Of a DNA stretch of 64,000 bases, positions 61,353-64,000 are shown one piece after another. Within the stretch, counting starts at the first letter, position 1, and each line of letters begins with the position of its first letter. The translations under genes and the position numbers were made by a program. Below the pieces are notes generated by a model, which made no database searches, was not told the origin of the DNA, and saw only the letters and a list, made by a program, of their open reading frames with translations. Location of the stretch: the NCBI GenBank assembly GCA_964558715.1, contig CAZLFD010000003.1, positions 4,008-68,007 on the forward strand, in the 5' to 3' direction. Source of the stretch: JBGSOV01 sp964558715 (GTDB lineage: Bacteria > Patescibacteriota > Gracilibacteria > CAIRYL01 > GCA-016699755).

Positions 61353-61388
61353 ACCCCCTCTGGCCCACCCCCTTGTCAGGAGGAAGAT
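61353..61388 (-). repeat. Dispersed hairpin repeat, family A, reverse
   Basis: On the minus strand CCTCCT pairs with AGGGGG around GACA, followed by TGGGCCAGAGGGGGTTT. It splits the umuD-umuC pair. Confidence 0.55.
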
Positions 61389-61414
61389 AAGTAGATTTTT
61401 TATTTTTTCGCTTA

Positions 61415-62686
61415 ATGCTTGGTATGTTTGCTCTTGTCGACTGCAACAATTTTTTTGTCTCTTGCGAACGGGTGTTTAATCCGCAGCTGAGGAATGTGCC
61501 TGTGGCGGTGCTGAGCAGCAACGATGGCTGTGTTATTGCGCGGAGCAACGAGGTAAAGGCATTGGGTGTGCCAATGGGCGCCCCGTATTTTAAATATAAA
61601 GCGCTACTCAGGCAGCATGGGGCGCGAGTGTTTTCGTCGAACTTTGAACTGGTGGGCGATATGTCTGACCGGGTGATGCAGACCCTGCGGCCGTTTGTAG
61701 AAGAGATGGAGATCTACTCGGTAGATGAGGCCTTTGTGCGCTTACCGACCCTGCCAAACGAGAGCTACGCGCAGTATGGAAAGCGCATCCGTGAGACCAT
61801 TTACCGCCACACCGGCATCCCCGTTTCCGTAGGCATCGCGCCGACCAAGACCCTTACTAAGATCGCCGGGGTGCTTATCAAACAGACTCCGACAAAAACC
61901 GGCGTGCTCGATATAGCGCAGGTGCCAGATGTAGATGCACGGCTTGCAGAGTTAAGCGTGCACAAGGTGTGGGGCATCGGTTCGGCGCTTACCCGGCGGC
62001 TTGAAGGGCTGAATATTCATACGGTACGTGACTACAAGTATGCCGATGAACGCTTGGTAAAAAAACATCTGCACACGCCCGGCCTGCGCACCCTGCTCGA
62101 ACTGAAGGGAGTATCGTGCTTGCCTCTGGCAGCGGCAGATGAACCGTGTAAAACGGTGCTTCATTCGCGTACTTTTAGTCGAACCGTACGGGAGTTTGCC
62201 GATCTACGAGGGGCGATAAGCACCTTTGCCGCCAAGGCGGGCGAAAAGTTACGCCAAAAAGGGCGTATCGCCAATCTGCTCACGGTGTTCGTGCAGACGA
62301 GTCGTTTTAAAGAAGCATGCTACGCGAACAGAAAGACCATCGCCCTGCCGCGGGCGACGGCGTATTCTCCTGATCTGCTGGCCGCAGCCGAGCGGGGGCT
62401 ACAGCAGATATTTTTGCCCGGGCACGAGTATAAACGCGCCGGCATATTGCTGACCGAACTAGAAGCGGACAACGGGCTACAGCCAGACCTGTTTGCCGAA
62501 ATGGATGTGCAGCAGCTAGAAAAACGTGCCCGCATGATGGGGGCGCTAGATGCGATCAACAAAAAGTTCGGCCGCGATACGACTCGCTTTTTGGCGGAGG
62601 GCGCTACCCGGTGGCAGATGCGCCGCCAGATGAAATCACCGGCGTACACGACAAAATTGGCAGAGATACCTGTAGTGAAGTGTTAG
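61415..62686 (+). CDS. umuC: Y-family DNA polymerase UmuC
   Basis: 423 residues. Error-prone lesion bypass polymerase. Catalytic site: FALVDCNNFFVSCERVFNP, VYSVDEAF-type IYSVDEAFVRL, GIPVSVGIAPTKTLTKIAG; little-finger domain: VWGIGSALTRRLEGLNIHTV. The C-terminal part (LFAEMDVQQLEKRARMMGAL) matches the beta-clamp/UmuD-binding tail of the UmuC subfamily. An ATG also occurs at 61424 (MFALVDCNN), equally plausible. The umuD partner is adjacent. Confidence 0.95.
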   Translation: MLGMFALVDCNNFFVSCERVFNPQLRNVPVAVLSSNDGCVIARSNEVKALGVPMGAPYFKYKALLRQHGARVFSSNFELVGDMSDRVMQTLRPFVEEMEIYSVDEAFVRLPTLPNESYAQYGKRIRETIYRHTGIPVSVGIAPTKTLTKIAGVLIKQTPTKTGVLDIAQVPDVDARLAELSVHKVWGIGSALTRRLEGLNIHTVRDYKYADERLVKKHLHTPGLRTLLELKGVSCLPLAAADEPCKTVLHSRTFSRTVREFADLRGAISTFAAKAGEKLRQKGRIANLLTVFVQTSRFKEACYANRKTIALPRATAYSPDLLAAAERGLQQIFLPGHEYKRAGILLTELEADNGLQPDLFAEMDVQQLEKRARMMGALDAINKKFGRDTTRFLAEGATRWQMRRQMKSPAYTTKLAEIPVVKC

Positions 62687-62710
62687 TCGAATCGCCGGAG
62701 GGGTAAGACT

Positions 62711-63235
62711 CTACTGCGCAAAAGCGAACCATCTTCGCACATCAGTCAACAACTGCGGTTTGCGTGACAGCGATACCGCCAAGCCTAGCAAGAGCGAAGC
62801 AAACATCAACGGAAGTGCCGGACCACTACTCACCAATTGCGGCATACCACCATTGCTGGATCCGCCAGAGGCACTCCTTCCATTCGCGGATTTCTCGGAT
62901 GGCGGAATGTACCCGCGCGAATAGACCTTGCCGTCGCCGACAGCATTGAGGCTTTTGATCGAGAATCTAGTGATCTCGCCATCGATAACGAGGCGGACTT
63001 TTTTGTCGACCATCCATGCGAGGTCGCCACGACCGGCGATGTGGAGGGGAACTTTAAAGCCGTTTTCAATATAGTAACCGGATTTTTGCGAACTGCGCAG
63101 TACTCCTTGATAGGTGTGCGCATCGATTTTTTCTAACGCATACGGTGCTGCAGCAAAGCTAATACCGGGAAAAGCAAAGCTCGAGACCAGAAAAAGCGCC
63201 AGCGAAAAAATGGCAAGGGAGAGTGGTTTTTTCAT
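62711..63235 (-). CDS. Secreted membrane-anchored hypothetical protein
   Basis: 174 residues. Signal peptide 1-29 (ends GISFAAA). Body residues about 30-110 are mostly beta (EKIDAHTYQGVLRSSQKSGY, KKVRLVIDGEITRFSIKSLN). Ser/Gly-rich spacer, then a C-terminal membrane helix (LPLMFASLLLGLAVSLS). Function unknown. Convergent with umuC. Confidence 0.7.
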   Translation of the reverse strand: MKKPLSLAIFSLALFLVSSFAFPGISFAAAPYALEKIDAHTYQGVLRSSQKSGYYIENGFKVPLHIAGRGDLAWMVDKKVRLVIDGEITRFSIKSLNAVGDGKVYSRGYIPPSEKSANGRSASGGSSNGGMPQLVSSGPALPLMFASLLLGLAVSLSRKPQLLTDVRRWFAFAQ

Positions 63236-63608
63236 GTTTGTGAAAAGATGTCTTTATATATTATACGACTATTTACGTTTTTTTACAAATAAGCGGTTTT
63301 AGTAATTGCCCATTCTAGCCACTGCAGCCTGTTTTTAGAGTGATGCGGAGTGAAGCCGGAATCGTTAGCTGGCGTCGTTGCTTTGGTCCCCCGCCGCGGC
63401 GGGGGGCTCCTCGCAACGACGTCCCGATAGCTACAAATTACTACTCAAATTCCTCAGCCGCTGCGTCAGTGGTATCGAGGTGATCAAAGACATCGGCAAG
63501 CCACATCGACACAATCTACAATACTCACCGGCGCTTTAATGGTGCACCCGTTACCGGCGGTGCATACTCTTCACACCATATCTCTCTCAAGTACAAACAA
63601 ACAGCGAC
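63236..63608. other. Intergenic region with a long GC-rich hairpin
   Basis: 373 nt, no gene. AT-rich near 63240-63300, then a GC-rich palindromic element (63374-63420). A second simple stretch near 63500-63600 has no features. Confidence 0.5.
63374..63420. repeat. GC-rich palindromic repeat element
   Basis: Outer arms GTCGTTGC (63374-63381) and GCAACGAC (63413-63420) enclose an 18 nt self-complementary core (63388-63405, CCCCCGCC-GCGGCGGGGG). A hairpin of this strength can block polymerase or terminate transcription. It resembles dispersed palindromes seen in many bacterial genomes. Confidence 0.7.
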
Positions 63609-63872
63609 TTAGCGCTGCTGCGTAAGCTGCTCAAGCAAACCGGGTGGTAAATCTTCTGAAAATTGGAATTGTCGTCGAAGATTGTTAATAATTTGTTGCT
63701 GGCCAGGCTCTTGCGCTGCAACGGGGCAGGCTTCACCGGGTTGGATAAGTTCTGGGCAAGCAGTGAGCGACGCCATTTGCTCATTTGTAAGTTGCACCGG
63801 TTCCGCATTTGCAGCACTTGTAACGCCCATGGCGGCGGCAGTAACGATAGACATTGTTTCAGGTCTTTTCAT
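63609..63872 (-). CDS. Small secreted hypothetical protein
   Basis: 87 residues. MKRPETMSIVTAAAMGVTSAANA is a signal peptide; the mature part has two Cys (TACPELIQPGEACP) and a Gln-rich tail (EPGQQQIINNLRRQ). ATG 63872 chosen. No family recognised. Confidence 0.6.
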   Translation of the reverse strand: MKRPETMSIVTAAAMGVTSAANAEPVQLTNEQMASLTACPELIQPGEACPVAAQEPGQQQIINNLRRQFQFSEDLPPGLLEQLTQQR

Positions 63873-64000
63873 GAGAAGTAAAATATGAAAAAGGGAGTGT
63901 ATTTTGGAAAATATTTGAAAACATGTCAATACAAAATCATTTCTTCGCTCTTCTAAGCCCCAATTCCCGTGACACTTTTCTTTCACTCACAAAGAATGGT

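Noticed and set aside
1..64000. UGA recoded to glycine (Gracilibacteria-type code)
   Set aside because: Many conserved proteins (cysS, aroA, gyrB, rpiB) end at TGA at the expected length, and none contains in-frame TGA.
1..64000. CRISPR array
   Set aside because: No set of evenly spaced identical repeats with unique spacers; the 60635-60724 repeats are too short and too close.

Overview
The window looks like a chromosomal piece of a Candidate Phyla Radiation (Patescibacteria) bacterium, most likely Peregrinibacteria-like. This is an inference. The support is the mix of lamin-tail-domain surface proteins, multi-TrbC pilin-like membrane proteins, a PEGA protein, an S-layer-homology protein, very compact operons with 1-11 nt overlaps, few clear Shine-Dalgarno sites, and scattered fragments of biosynthesis (aroA, aroK, proA, cysE, folE, guaA). 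TGA is used as a normal stop (for example gyrB, cysS, aroA), so the Gracilibacteria recoding of UGA does not apply. No rRNA, CRISPR array, integrase or transposase was recognised.

Layout. 1-15 kb: a cut-off S-layer-homology protein; cysS and a PEGA membrane protein; a glycosyltransferase with two tandem solute-binding lipoproteins; folE and proA; a YtxH-aroA-aroK-cysE operon. 14-20 kb: a secreted GH114-like enzyme translationally coupled to a 1676-residue lamin-tail-domain protein. 20-29 kb: tRNA-Leu, ribosomal protein L25, DUF3048 protein, queA, and a 2.25 kb segment carrying a Na+/H+ antiporter bracketed by a 415 bp duplication of the 3' end of queA; then uvrB, tRNA-His and a DtxR-type regulator. 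29-38 kb: a secreted protein behind a good promoter, rpe, rpiB, a PIF1-like helicase, ychF, ACT and RNHCP proteins, an unknown 501-residue protein with a small partner, a CinA-like amidase and a cupin. 38-44 kb: gyrB, a decayed DUF924 gene, a TVP38 membrane protein with an apparent N-terminal frameshift coupled to a MerA/Lpd-like oxidoreductase, a strong terminator, and an unexplained 360 nt structured region that I interpret as a plus-strand RNA followed by a G/T-only tail. 44-52 kb: ECF sigma factor-murC, guaA, an O-antigen-ligase-like protein behind two multi-TrbC pilin-like genes, nadK. 52-64 kb: miaA, fbp, initiator tRNA, DUF937 protein, an AT-rich GATC-type (DpnII/MboI-like) restriction-modification operon, a HTH-GHKL-DUF4325 regulator preceded by six ordered operator-like repeats, umuD and umuC, and small secreted proteins.

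How the parts fit. Envelope building (murC, O-antigen ligase, glycosyltransferase, pilin-like, LTD, SLH, PEGA proteins) dominates. Central metabolism is represented by single enzymes of gluconeogenesis and the pentose phosphate pathway (fbp, rpe, rpiB) plus NADP and GMP synthesis. DNA repair and defence (uvrB, umuDC, PIF1-like helicase, restriction-modification) form a second theme. Intergenic gaps carry at least one family of hairpin-forming dispersed repeats.
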